Of a DNA stretch of 64,000 nucleotides, positions 12,401 through 23,500 are shown one piece after another. The stretch comes from Trichosphaerium sp. ATCC 40318. Lineage: Eukaryota; Discosea; Flabellinia; Trichosidae. The DNA is taken from contig JALMLS010000208.1 of NCBI GenBank assembly GCA_038496445.1, positions 124,001-188,000 of the forward strand, given 5' to 3'. Each line of letters begins with the position of its first letter. Position 1 is the stretch's first letter. Below the pieces are notes generated by a model. It was not told the origin of the DNA, did not search any database, and saw only the letters and a program-made list of their open reading frames with translations. The translations under genes were made by a program, and so were the position numbers.

Positions 12401-13988
12401 TCCTCAGATTACGCCTTTTGACATCCTTTTCTTTTCCAATGTACTTGACAATCTGATCTTGAAGGTTTTTTGGTGTTGTTTTCTTTGTGTATGTTCCAAC
12501 GTTCATATGAGTCTCTGCAATATGTCTTTCAATAGACCACATACTTGTAAACGTTTTTCCACAAATCTCACTCTAAAAAAATCCAATATTAGCTCTCAGT
12601 GAACTCATCATCAATAAAACCAAAAAAATACGAAAAAAAAAAGATTTCTTGCAAGTATACTTCTCGCACGTGATAGTTCATATTACAACCCTTAATATTT
12701 TTACTTTGAATTATTGTATTTTCAGCTTGTTAACAAGTGAAGATTACAAAAAAGCACCAGAGTTCACGAAGAATTCCACAAAAACAAAAAAAAACAAGGT
12801 TTTGTCTATGTTTATAAAACTTTTTTCTCTCAAAATTATCACGCAGGTGACGTACGTCTTTAGTCTCCCACATACACCACCACTGTTCTTTTGGTTTTGT
12901 AGTCCTTTTTTTCTTCCTTGTAGGTTGTACAGATGCCTCAGAATCATAACGTGTCTTACGCTTTAAAGAATCCTGGTTTGTCATCTGCATAGACATTTCA
13001 GTAACATAAGGGTCTTGCTTTGGCGTAACATCAAGTAAAGGCTGTTGATCAGGAATCAAAGATATCTAAAGAAGTAAGAAAAGTGTCATAAAACCAAGAA
13101 ACAAGCAAAGTAACAGAGCAACAACGAAAACTCGCTCGAACCCGGATACAGGAAAAAAAAATTTTACAACAAAAGTTTACGACTACGCAACAAATCCACT
13201 ACACAGCGGAACTAAAAGTTTTGACGTTGAAAACATCAAACAAGGATTCACTGGTTGTCGGGTCGATATTTTTGTTTTATGTTGAGAAAAAAGCGGTTTA
13301 AAATACCTGTTGAGGCATTTGATGACCCGTCCCCATTGTATTAGGTAAAGGAGTTAATGCTGCTGGCATCCAACCTTCATTACTAAAGTTCAGGTTGACT
13401 TGTCCCTGAGGAGCTCTATTTACTACTAACGGCCACGTGAGTGCAATGAATGATATAATAATACGTTGTAGTAGTATTAGGCATACTTGGTTGTTGGTAG
13501 ATGGCAGTGTGTTGGCTAAACTGTTGTTGAACTGGCTGATGTTCATACATATTCGTCTGATTATACGTCCCGTGATTCACCCCCTGTGGATGCATTATTA
13601 TGGTGTCGTTTTAAGCTTCGTGTTTTTACGTGGTGAAGAAAAACAAAAAAAAAAATAATCTCGAGAAACCCCTCTTCTCTCGTGATAAACATCGTTCGAG
13701 AAACGTTTTGTGATAATAAAATAGCGGTTATGATGAAAAAACGATAAAATATTCACAATTAATCAAATTAAAATGTACCACAAGCATGCCGTCTTGAGCG
13801 TCATAACCCAATGGGAATGTTTCTTGAAGATCTGTCAAATTTTGCTGCTGGTAGTTTTGTTGTTGTTTATTTATTTCCGACTGATCTCCTTTCGCGTCCC
13901 AGTCGTTTACTTGTTGTACTTGTGGCATTTGAATCCATTGGTCGTTGTTTTGATCGCCACCTGGTGTATCACCAAACGGATTACTCAT
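9451..13988 (-). CDS. Q-rich regulatory-type protein with zinc-finger-like motif and degenerate cyclase fold
   Basis: Starts MSNPFGDTPGG at 13988 and runs through about 15 exons to GHLPEADPF. Order of recognisable parts: a Gln/Asn-rich N-terminus; a basic stretch PTRKKKRTTKPKEQ resembling a nuclear localisation signal; ICGKTFTSMWSIERHIAETH, which carries the second half of a C2H2 finger (Cys-x12-His-x4-His; the partner Cys lies across an intron); a long unassigned middle; WIIAPQIVGQKDEVFLRN...YTYFVHSPADVARLRGWI, which looks like an alpha/beta regulatory domain; and a C-terminal region resembling class III nucleotide cyclases (QHNGTVITHLGHGYQVVF, then TGEVIVGYLKQL and PGGLILSPSF). The first metal-binding Asp of a real cyclase appears to be lost (ILSIVYLSLPEI), so catalysis is unlikely. 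DNA binding and signalling roles are inference. Confidence 0.6.
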
Positions 13989-14951
13989 TTTTTATGTAGT
14001 TACAATGGTAGCTGCGTATTTCTTGGTTTGATACAAGTTTGTAAAGTTTGGAAATATTTCGTTGTTTCGTCTTCTTTTGGTCAAATTGGTTTATCACTAT
14101 TGCATACGCTGCTCTTTGTTATGTAGTACTTAACCGTTAATGAAGGTGACGCAATCCAAGGTTTCATGAAGGAAAATAACGAAACAACACGAGAGTCACT
14201 AAAACGGCAATTAACAGCGTAGCAAGGCTTATTCAAGTGCTTTTTCGAGTGTTTTAGTACTAAGTACGTCACAACACTGTCAATTAGCTCCTATCGCTTA
14301 TTATAAGGTCTACGACAAGACAAACAAATATGAGGCTTTGAAGATTTTCCAAGCGAATCTTGGACACTTTCAGCATCACACGCATGCTCAAAGGTTATAA
14401 GAATTAACTGTGAACAGACTGTTGCACAAAAAAGATTCACGGGGAATACCGTGGTTTCTCGTGTTAACACTTGTTCGTGACAACGGTCCTTTGACCTTAT
14501 TAGTATTATAGGACGCTGTTTAGAGCAAGCATAAAAAGCGTCATACAGCTGAAATGCTTCGAAACCATCTTGCTACAAAAGTTGGCTTTACGTAACTTAT
14601 GGACAGTTTATACGTACCGGTATTACTTTAGGAGTATGTGGTTATTACGTACGGTATAATTTTAAGGTGCTAGTTTTGTCGCGTGTCACGGAAATGGCAC
14701 CAAAAAGAAAGTTTAATTAACTTTACAACGATTGTTCCCTACTGTTTTAATGTGACTGAAGCTTTGAATTGAGTTTGTACAAAGTCAACTAAGTAGCTAT
14801 TATAACAATGCATACAGAGCAGCTTCGTGTGGCAGCTGGATTCCTTCAGAGTCTAGTGTGCGATAGATATTTAGACGCTAATGTTTGCTTAGACTTTTTA
14901 TTTGCCATACTCAATAGGAGACAATAGGAGAGAGTTCATTACAAAGTTGGT

Positions 14952-14990
14952 TTATGGTGGCGTACTTTTGTAGTGCTTACGCCACCATAA
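14952..14990. repeat. Perfect 13-bp inverted repeat / hairpin
   Basis: TTATGGTGGCGTA at 14952-14964 is the exact reverse complement of 14978-14990, with a 13-nt loop. The stem is GC-richer than its surroundings. It is not followed by a T run on either strand and no target duplication was found, so its function is open. Confidence 0.7.
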
Positions 14991-15310
14991 AGGGATAGGT
15001 ACGCAACATATCGAAAGTCTCCTAGATCCGGTACTTGTAACTCTGCTAAGGAATGTCAAAATTAGAAAAACAGGTTTCGTGTGTAAAAAGTTTGAAGACT
15101 ACCTCGCAAGACATACTTGGTAGCTTTAGATTTGCTATTTTGTTAGTATAAGGCTTTCTTGCTTTGTACTTCTTGGAGCAGTAAAAATAGTTCAAACTCA
15201 AGTAGCAGAAAACGAAAAAACGTCACGTGCGACTGTATAACTCAAACCTTAGACTTAGAGTATTAACTAAAGGTTTATCTTTGGTGCTAGGATAATAGAA
15301 GGTAACGACA

Positions 15311-15346
15311 TTTTCATGCGTTTTCCAGCAAAAAAACGCATGAAAA
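15311..15346. repeat. Perfect 14-bp inverted repeat / hairpin
   Basis: TTTTCATGCGTTTT at 15311-15324 pairs exactly with 15333-15346, loop 8 nt. A partial third copy (AACGCATGAA) follows at about 15352. It lies 350 bp upstream of the Thr/Pro-rich surface-protein gene. Confidence 0.65.
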
Positions 15347-15698
15347 ATACAACGCATGAACTGCTAGCAACGTAGACTTTTTAGCAGATCCAAAGGTCGT
15401 CAGCTAGAAAATAGTGGAAATTGATGAAGTAACCAAGAATACCAACGCGGAATAGTTTAGATTTTCATGATGTTTCACCGTTTTCAGTGAAATTTTTTTT
15501 GAACTCGTATTAGTTCGAATAGCGCAATAGATAGAGTGAGCGACTATCAGTTAATTGTGTAAATACTAAACTCTGTTTTCATAACGTCATACTTGTTCTC
15601 ATGGAAGAGGAAAATGAACTCAGTTTTTAATGGATTTTCTGGAAGCATGAAAAAAAAAAACCTGCACGTATCCACAAAATTATCTCAAACACCAAACA

Positions 15699-17427
15699 AT
15701 GGCAACATCTCATCAATTACTCCTTCTAGCTCTCTTCGTTTCTATTACTGCTGCTGCTGTACCCGGTAATTTCGATAGCTATATCGTCGATTTTAAGAAC
15801 AACACCGATCTTACGACTGGCATACGTTTTTTGAGCAAGAGCGATCCAAACATAGTACTCAATGGTGCGTTACAATAATATCTTATCAAAGAGAACGAAG
15901 GCTGGAAGTACTTGAGAAATGTCTGTTTTTCATGTACTGGCAAGAACTACTGACTTTTCGCTTCGCTGGAGCTACATTATCCCGAATGTCTGGGCAAAAC
16001 GCCTTGCTTTGAGTAAGCCACAGTGCCAGTGTTGCTATCTCCCTTTACTTCACTTGCAGACTCTTTTACTTTAGCGATAACAAGAGTTCATCAATATCTA
16101 AATTGTTGACGAGCTAACTGTTTGGTTTTTAGAGTGTCCCAACATAACCACGTTGTCTGATACCAATGTCGTGGGTATCGCTGTTCTACCTGATGAGCGT
16201 ATCGTACTTTCTCGTGGACCAAGTGTTCTTGCCGGACCATCTACTTTACCGACAGTTGTGTATGATAAAAACTGTAACAAGGTACATTTCGAAACCTTTT
16301 TTGTTGTCTATATTATTCCTGGTAAAATACCAAATACCTCATCACATAAACTCCAAACAATACGTATTGTTTAGTGTAAAAAAGCCGTAAACTGTTTTTT
16401 TTGTGGTCGCGGAGTTGACGCCCAAAAGAACTTGTTTTTTTTAGAAAAAGGTATTGGTTTTGTTTTCTTTCGCGATGTCTATACTGTAGTCGTTTTTTGG
16501 TATATCTCGTACTAAATTACTTGTAGTTGAAAGAATGTAGTCTAGCAAATGTAACAAGCTACGCTGCATTAACTGTTGATCCTATTTCAGAAAAGATATA
16601 CATGTGGGGTATATTAGATTCTACTTTCCAAGTTCGTGGTCTGGCCGAGTTAGACATTGATACTTGTACAGTCACAAAACGCTGCCCACAGCTAGTATCT
16701 GGGACTCCTGACGAACAATACAGTACGCTACAAACAACATTTTTATGGAGCTTTTTTTTCAAACAATTCAGCAGAGGTTGACGTTTATTTAGTTTCTGTA
16801 ATTGGCGATAAGATGTACCAAATCGGGTTTTCTGGAATGATTATGGAAGCCTCTATTCCACAAGTTAATATTAGCGATAATTGCGAGACAATAAGATCAG
16901 CAGCATTGCCAAATTCTTGTGCCAGCCCAAGAGGTAAAAAAAGAAAAGTGTTTTCTCTTCTTGTATTTTCTTCAGCTTTCCTTTTCTTGATCACTAACTT
17001 GCTTAAAGGTTTGGCAACCCTTGATATAAACACGCTTCTTCTAGTGTGTGATGACGATACTGTTATTACATTCAACATAACATCATTCACTTTTTCAGGC
17101 ACACTTGCAACAAATGTGACTGTTGAACTTCGTGATATGGCTTTATTTCCAAACCCAAGTATTGCTGGTCCGCCAACAACTGAGACACCAACGACCCTAG
17201 CACCACCTAAACTGTGGCACCTACAACTATAGCACCACCTACAGACTAACCAACCTCCTACAATGCTTGTCTCTCCTGTCGCTCCTACTACTATGCCACC
17301 TTCAATGTCATCCTCTACTGTTCCCCCAACAAGCAATCCTGTTTCACCAACAACATCCCCAAGTGGCACAGTTCGCCTTGTATTTGGACTTTTACTTGTG
17401 CTAGTGGTATCGTTGATTTCCTTGTAA
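15699..17427 (+). CDS. Secreted or membrane-anchored Thr/Pro-rich surface protein
   Basis: Starts MATSHQLLLLALFVSITAAA, a clear signal peptide. Exons follow at about 16133-16279, 16528-16721, 16766-16934 and 17010 onward, with several Cys and N-glycosylation sequons. Repeated sequence of the type SEKIYMWGI and GDKMYQIGF suggests a beta-propeller-like ectodomain, but no family is recognised. The tail is a mucin-like Thr/Pro stalk (ETPTTLAPP, PTTMPPSMSSSTVPPT) ending in a hydrophobic segment LVFGLLLVLVVSLISL, which fits a GPI signal or a single membrane anchor. In the stalk the frame changes twice between about 17200 and 17265. Repeat slippage, an unusual intron, a sequencing error or recent decay could explain it. 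Confidence 0.6.
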
Positions 17428-17495
17428 TACATTTAATAAACGAATGTTTGATACAAAGACTGATTCAACATTTGAACTCACAAACTTGGCATCCT

Positions 17496-17850
17496 TAAGT
17501 GTATGGGTCATGAATGCCCTCAATACTCAAATGTAGCAGGTTGTCAGTATGTTACAATAGCTTCACCTAGTAGCGAAAAATCCTTCGCTTTTCCTAACGA
17601 AATAGTTGCTAGATCACTTCCATCTTCATCATAAAAACACAGTTCAAATACCTCCTACTCAAATATGCTTTTCTGAAAAAACTGGTCACAATTACATAAC
17701 CTAATATGTTATCCAGTCCCTGTTGAAAAACCTATTAATGGATCATTTGCAAAGTTTCTCATATTCTCATGTTTCTTTGCCTTCTTGTCATCCAAGTAGC
17801 GTGTACATTGGTTTCATGTTCATGAGTACTAATAACCTTTATCCTTTATT
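17496..17850 (+). pseudogene. Decayed ABCG transporter fragment
   Basis: Three blocks match the intact ABCG gene (1912-4744) in order. First, 17500-17633 reads [12 protein letters not shown] and later FAFPNEI...SLPSSS, like the segment at 3300-3420. Second, 17638-17690 encodes [12 protein letters not shown], like 3045-3085. Third, 17733-17810 matches the membrane segment around 2475-2555 (LNGSF...MFLCLLVIQ). In-frame stops, a deletion between blocks and loss of frame make it a pseudogene. It sits just downstream of the Thr/Pro-rich gene and tail-to-tail with an LRR relic. Confidence 0.75.
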
Positions 17851-18189
17851 GGTGAAAACAAATAGTAGAGATTCAAAGAATCTTATGGTTTATGTACGGA
17901 GTTTCAACAGGGTCTACAATGTTTATTAACACAGATAGATCTTTGAAATACAATGTGAAACTATTGATGTTGTTTTTATGAAGTTTATGAATGTAACAAA
18001 TTTCACCTTCATTCAACAGAGGAAAGCAACACTTGATTGACCCAAAAAGTCCCAGAAACACACTAATCATGTTCAAGCATAGCCACAGCAGCATCAAATG
18101 AAAGTACATTTGTAGCACATGGATAGATTTTGACACATGTAATGCACAAAAGTTAGTGTTAGCCAAGTCGTTAACAGATGACGATATTC

Positions 18190-18430
18190 AAGGGATACAA
18201 ATATGTAGTAGTTGTATGAACACCTGATAGTGATTTCTTACCTTAATCTGTAATACCGTTACTCGGTATCTAAGATCAATTGTATGCAGCTACGGTAGAT
18301 TCTGATTGCGACTATGAATGCTTGAGATAGAGAAGAAAATGGTATACCACCTGAAATTTTTATGGTTTATCTGTCGCAACCTGTTTGGTATGAACACCTG
18401 AAAGTGTTTTAATACCATCTATTAGTTATA
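18190..18430 (-). pseudogene. LRR relic of the GVHTIDL family
   Basis: On the minus strand, 18370-18425 encodes LIDGIKTLSGVHT. Then 18195-18290 carries HTIDLRYR, GITD, a stop, and KKSLSGVHTT in shifted frames. These are the same repeat units as in the gene at 46328-47506, interrupted by stops and frameshifts. Nothing else in 17851-18498 could be assigned. Confidence 0.6.
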
Positions 18431-18498
18431 AAACTGATCTCGAAACACCCGGAATAAATAGCCGCACGTGACTAACCCATAAAAAGTCAAGTCTTAAA

Positions 18499-18882
18499 TA
18501 GAGATGGCAGAAATACCAGTCCGAACCGGTTCCGGACCGAAACGCAAAAGAACGGTCTCTAAACGGTCCAAACGGTCCGCTGTCAAAGGGAGTACCCTTG
18601 GAAAATCGGAAAAATGGTTGAAAAAGGGACTTTTGTCAAAGTCCCTTGGATTTTTATCGGTCCCTGTCACAAAATCTCAGAGGCATCCATCCATTGACCT
18701 AATCACTATGTGCATGCACATAAGGTGGCTGTACACTTTGTGGCATGTTTGAATATCACCTTTTTTTTTTTAAAATTTCTATGACTGAAGTTGACTTTGG
18801 ACCGAAACCTTGTTCTAAATCGTGGACTGGTTACGGACCGAAAACCGATATCTTGAAACCGGACCGGTATTTGCCACCTCTA
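18499..18882. mobile_element. hAT-type MITE with 8-bp target site duplication
   Basis: The element is 384 bp. Its ends are inverted repeats: left TAGAGATGGCAGAAATACC, right (reverse complement) TAGAGGTGGCAAATACC, each followed by a CCGG-containing block. It is flanked by identical 8-bp direct repeats GTCTTAAA (18491-18498 and 18883-18890). An 8-bp duplication and TAGAGGTGGCAAA-like ends are characteristic of hAT elements. It has no transposase; a short ATG-initiated frame inside the left end is incidental. It would need a transposase in trans. Confidence 0.85.
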
Positions 18883-19073
18883 GTCTTAAAACACGTGAAA
18901 ACGCTTACAATTGGCATCCTGTCTATTTGTAACGCAGGAAACGGTTATTAAATTTAACACCTAAACACGTGAAAGCGTTCTTGTGGTACTATTCGAAGAG
19001 TCGCTTCAAGATTTAGTTCCTAAATTACAAAAGATCGAACTAAACCCCGAAACGTCAGTACCATCCTGTAAAG

Positions 19074-20327
19074 ATGTCACTTCTACAACTTCCATATGAA
19101 CTTCAACAATATCTATGTACTTTCAACAAGGAAACATTTCATAAGTTCCACGTGTTATCAAAAACGGCTGCTATTAACACACATTACAATGCTAGTCTGA
19201 ACAAACAAGGTATTTGGATTACTTGGTATCCATGTGGTCGTGTTCTAAATAAAACAATGATGGTTGATGGTAAAAAACAGGGAGCGATGAAACTGTGGTA
19301 TTTGAACGGACAGCTATGGTTCCATGCATGGTACAATAATGATAAACAGCATGGTAAGTACAAAAGTTGGTACACAGGAGGAAACCCTTATGTAGACGTT
19401 GTGTATGTAAAAGGACTAAAGGAAGGCATGCTAAAGCAGTGGTATGAGAACGGACAACTTAAATATCAAACAATGTATGTTAATGACAAGAAGAATGGTG
19501 AGAAAAAAATATGGAATGAGAACGGACAACTTGTGTCGCAAAAAACCTGGATTAATGACGAGAAGACTGGTGAGATAAAGACATGGCATAAAAACGGACA
19601 GCTTGCAGTACAAAAAATCTATATTGATGGGGAAGAGACTGGAGAACATAAACAGTGGTATGAGAATGGACAAATTCAGTTAAAAACAACCTATATTGAT
19701 GGAAAGGAGAATGGTGAATACTTTTGGTGGTATGCGAATGGTACAATGAAGGATCAAGCTATATACATAAAAGGTGAGAAGAATGGTGAATGCAAACTGT
19801 GGTATGATAATGGGCAACTTGAGGTGCAACGAAACTATACTAATGGCAAGAAGACTGGTGAGGAAAAGATGTGGTATGAAAATGGACAACTCCATATACA
19901 AGCAATGTATATCGAAGCAAAGAGAAATGGTGAATACAATTCATGGTATGAGGATGGTATAGTCAAGTGCCAAGCTATGTACGTTCAAGGTAAGAAGCAT
20001 GGTGAAGAAAAGATATGGTATGAAAATGGACAACTCCATATACAAGCAATGTATATCGAAGGAAAGAGAAATGGTGAATACAATTCATGGTATGAGGATG
20101 GTATACTCAAGTGCCAGGCTATGTACGTTCAAGGTAAGAAGCATGGTGAGGTAAAGAGATGGTATGAAAATGGACAAATTCACAGACAAACAATGTATAT
20201 TAAAGGAAAGAGATATGGTGAATGCAGTGTATGGCATGAGAATGGACATCTTAAGCTAAATAGAATATATGTTGATGGTAAGAGATGTGAACATCCATTA
20301 ACAACTGTGAGACGTAATTCCTTGTAA
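19074..20327 (+). CDS. F-box-like protein with YwqK/MORN-variant repeats
   Basis: A single 417-codon exon. The N-terminus, MSLLQLPYELQQYLCTFN followed by FHVLSKTAA, resembles an F-box and aligns with the start of the gene at 49935-51500. About fifteen units of roughly 23 residues follow, each with the core WYENGQL...YxNGKxxGE, the MORN-variant repeat named after YwqK. Two adjacent units near 19872-20160 are nearly identical (period 144 nt), so repeats are still being added. Similar F-box-like plus YwqK/MORN arrays are common in large DNA viruses such as marseilleviruses and in some protists. A substrate-recruiting role in ubiquitin ligation is inference. AATAAA follows the stop within 15 nt. 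Confidence 0.7.
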   Translation: MSLLQLPYELQQYLCTFNKETFHKFHVLSKTAAINTHYNASLNKQGIWITWYPCGRVLNKTMMVDGKKQGAMKLWYLNGQLWFHAWYNNDKQHGKYKSWYTGGNPYVDVVYVKGLKEGMLKQWYENGQLKYQTMYVNDKKNGEKKIWNENGQLVSQKTWINDEKTGEIKTWHKNGQLAVQKIYIDGEETGEHKQWYENGQIQLKTTYIDGKENGEYFWWYANGTMKDQAIYIKGEKNGECKLWYDNGQLEVQRNYTNGKKTGEEKMWYENGQLHIQAMYIEAKRNGEYNSWYEDGIVKCQAMYVQGKKHGEEKIWYENGQLHIQAMYIEGKRNGEYNSWYEDGILKCQAMYVQGKKHGEVKRWYENGQIHRQTMYIKGKRYGECSVWHENGHLKLNRIYVDGKRCEHPLTTVRRNSL

Positions 20328-20580
20328 CAACACAAAAAATAAAGAAAGAACACTTGAGAAAACAGTTTGTGTTAATTGAGATTTTGGGAACTGGCCAAGA
20401 ACTAAGAGCCATAATATTTGGCGATGTACCTATTGATTATCAACAGTTACAGTTCCTTTCATCCAGACGGACTTTGCATGTGAGTGAAATGAATTGACTT
20501 ACAGTTGCTATATGGTGCATATTCAAGTAAAAGGTGCTTTTTTTTTTTACATACATTTTTAACAGTTGTTTACTTTGTTA
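20328..20580. other. Convergent intergenic spacer with a 44-codon open frame
   Basis: Between two convergent genes. A plus-strand frame without an ATG (about 20364-20496) encodes EILGTGQELRAIIFGD and ends in a stop. It is not recognisable and may be a relic. AATAAA at about 20338 is the likely polyadenylation signal for the YwqK-repeat gene. Confidence 0.35.
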
Positions 20581-23500
20581 TTATACCACTGATGATGCTT
20601 CAGTGGGGGCAGATGATATATCATCTGTATCATCTGTTTCAGTGTCGGATATATCAACATCATGGGCTAATGGAGACTCTATAGAAACATCTACATTTCC
20701 TGAGTTTCCTTGTCCTTTAGGTGATGAACGAGGTCTTTGTTTAGGTTCTGTTTGAATAGCCTGAGATGTCCTAGGTGCCATACTAGTCTCACTTGTCTTT
20801 GAAGTATGAACACTAGGTCCTTTACCAAATCGCCATGGAGGTTTTCCTGATACGTAAATTCTAAGAATTTTATTAGTTCAAAAAAGGACAAAAAAAAAGC
20901 ATTTCAAATTGAACCAAGACGAATTGACTTTCAAAAAAATCAATTACTGTTCTGCGTGCATCAAATTTATAGCTTCTCAACAAATGGTCTCTATGTAAAA
21001 CAAACGAGGTAAAGGTTTTTTTAAGGAATTCTTCCGTTAACAAACAGCCAACTGAAGAAAACAACTCTGTTTGTTATTATTTCTTGAGAAAAATCCAGGA
21101 ATTGTTTAAGAAGTGTTGGCACAGCACGTGTTTCAAATTAAATACAAAAAAAAAACTTGTTGTAATTTTGCACCAACAAATCAGTATGATATACAATATT
21201 TCCGTACCTGTATAGATTCCCTCCAAAAGCTATAACAATGACAAGAGTAAAAGGTACAAAAGTACCAAAAGTAAACGCTAAGAATAGAGCATATACATTA
21301 TCACGTAGAATGAAACCAATAGGTACAAGCATTAATGTAGTAAAAGTACTAACAAGTATGCATAATCCTATAATCTTGGAGTCATTAAAGTATTTCTTGT
21401 ACTTCCTTGTTCTAACAGCAAGAAACACGCCAAATAACAAGAAAGCTAGTTTGTATCCAACAAATACACCCCACCAAACAGTAGAGTCTGAAGAACATAC
21501 CAACGACTCAGACTCTAGTGGAGATAGTATTAGAGTTATTGAGCTCAAGTCAATTTAGATATATAGGTACCTAGCATTGGTTTTGGTCTGTCTACAACTG
21601 TCCAAATAGTCAAATAAACAAGTTCAATGATAACAAAGATCAGGACGTTCTAAGAAAAAACTGAGTCGTGGTTAAAGAGAATGCACTTACAAAACGAATA
21701 CAAGAGCTATGCAACAAATAAAAAAAGAAAAGAAGATTGATAAACATACACGCAGAGTCAACATAGCATGTGTTTTCCAAATAAAAAAATAGTAGCTTAA
21801 AAGCTCCCTTTGATGATACGTACAGTTATAACATCCAATCGCGTTACTTTAACTACTTTAAGCTTCTTACTCTGTACTCCATTTATTATACGCCAGAACC
21901 GCCACGCTCGACCAAATAAACTCCTGAGGAAACAAACATCAGAAAGATAGAAAAAAAAAAGACTTTTCTTTGTACCCAAAAACAAGGACGTATGCAACAC
22001 CAATGAGCCATGGTTCAATAGCACATATCCAATCTGTTGATATTGGAAACTGTAAAAACGTAACAGAAATAGCTGAAAGAGCTCCAAGGAGCATAAGAGA
22101 GCTAATAATCTAAAAAAAAGATGTCAGGACATTTTAAAAATGAAACAAAGAACAAACGCACAATGTCTTGATAGACAAAATAAGCTGGATGAATGAGCAT
22201 CGTTATAAAAACGAACAGAATAAATAAAACACATAGACTAGCTATAGCTAATGTAGTGATACGTAAACCAAGAGACACTTGTTTTGGATCAGCTAATAGA
22301 TATAAGTTAGGTAAAGACAAGACAACAATTGCCGTGTATACTTACGGTCAAAGAAGTTCACTCTAGTACGACTTGATCGGAGAGCTCCATGATATCTACA
22401 AGATAATATTTGTAAGTATATAGTTGAGTGTAATTAACATACTTAAACTCAGTAGCTTCAGGGTGGAACGCAAATATGATTTGTTGATCAACATTACGTA
22501 TTTCTTTATCTAAAACGCCGTCAGTGTTCATAACTGGTCTCTTAAATCGATATATCCTTGATACAAGTAATAAGCAAAAACAACAACCAACAAAACTATC
22601 AAGTCCAAAAAAGACGATAAAAAAAGAGGAATATTACAAGAATACACAATATGTACGTACGATCTTCCTGATGATCTACTTGCAGAGATCATAACAACAT
22701 CATTAGAACCACCCAATTCAGTATCTGGTGTAGGAACACCAACATCTTCAGCATATCGATCATCACAGTATCCAGTAGCTGTGACAGTATTCCACGTGCA
22801 TAGAATGATATCTGTAAAAAATTTGTTAAGTACAAGCAACAATGATAGTTTTTAAGGTTACCTGCATCAGCCATAGTTCCAGGAAGAGGTTCAAAACCTA
22901 AACCAACCCAACCTTGAGTTTTAGTTTGTATTATATACTCAATAAACTCATTATCATCATCCATCTCCCAAGAAAGTTGATAATTTGGTGCTAACTGAAG
23001 CGTGTTTTTTAAAGGATTGTCAGGTGTGATAAATAAACCATCATCTGAGAAAGTCTTCGTTAGTGACACAAGAAAAGGCTTACAGTTCTGTAAGGGCAGA
23101 TAAATACGTACTCTGGCTTGTGAGTTGCCTATTACTTACAAAGAAAGCAGAGGTTGGAATAGCAGCATCAGAAACATCAAAGTTTCTGATAATCAAATCT
23201 CTTAAATTAGTTTGGAAAACTTCAGTTATTTCATCTCTTGTGAAATAATCAGTGTTTTCATACCAGAACCTTCAAAGTGATTAGCTAATTTTAATTTAGG
23301 TTAAATGATATCATACCTGTCTCCATCACGAAGTCGAGCGATTTGATCAGTAAGTGAAGTTGCAAAAAGCTCGCCAACACTTCCACCAACAACATGATCT
23401 ATTAGAAAACAAAAATCAGTTTGCAACCCACAGGTAGGAACGAGGATTTCTACTTACCTTCACAAATACCTCCAAGCCAAGCATCTATATTATCTACAGA

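Larger units (their letters stand above)
13989..15698. other. Intergenic region, about 1.7 kb, with two hairpins
   Basis: Lies between two divergent genes (minus at 13988, plus at 15699). No ORF worth calling was seen on either strand. It carries the two perfect inverted repeats listed separately and a CACGTG at about 15223. It probably contains both promoters, but I cannot place them. Confidence 0.4.

Noticed and set aside
13773-14126. 117-codon plus-strand ORF with hydrophobic stretches.
   Set aside because: Antisense to the Gln-rich first exon of the 9451-13988 gene; CAA codons read as TTG on the other strand create false hydrophobic segments.
16785-17432. 215-codon open frame on the minus strand.
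   Set aside because: Antisense to the Thr/Pro-rich surface-protein exons, whose signal peptide, splice sites and anchor are coherent. It is a shadow of biased codons.
18504-18752. 82-codon ORF starting in the MITE.
   Set aside because: Its ATG lies inside the terminal inverted repeat and the basic composition comes from GGTCC/CCGGA-type repeats; the element is non-autonomous.
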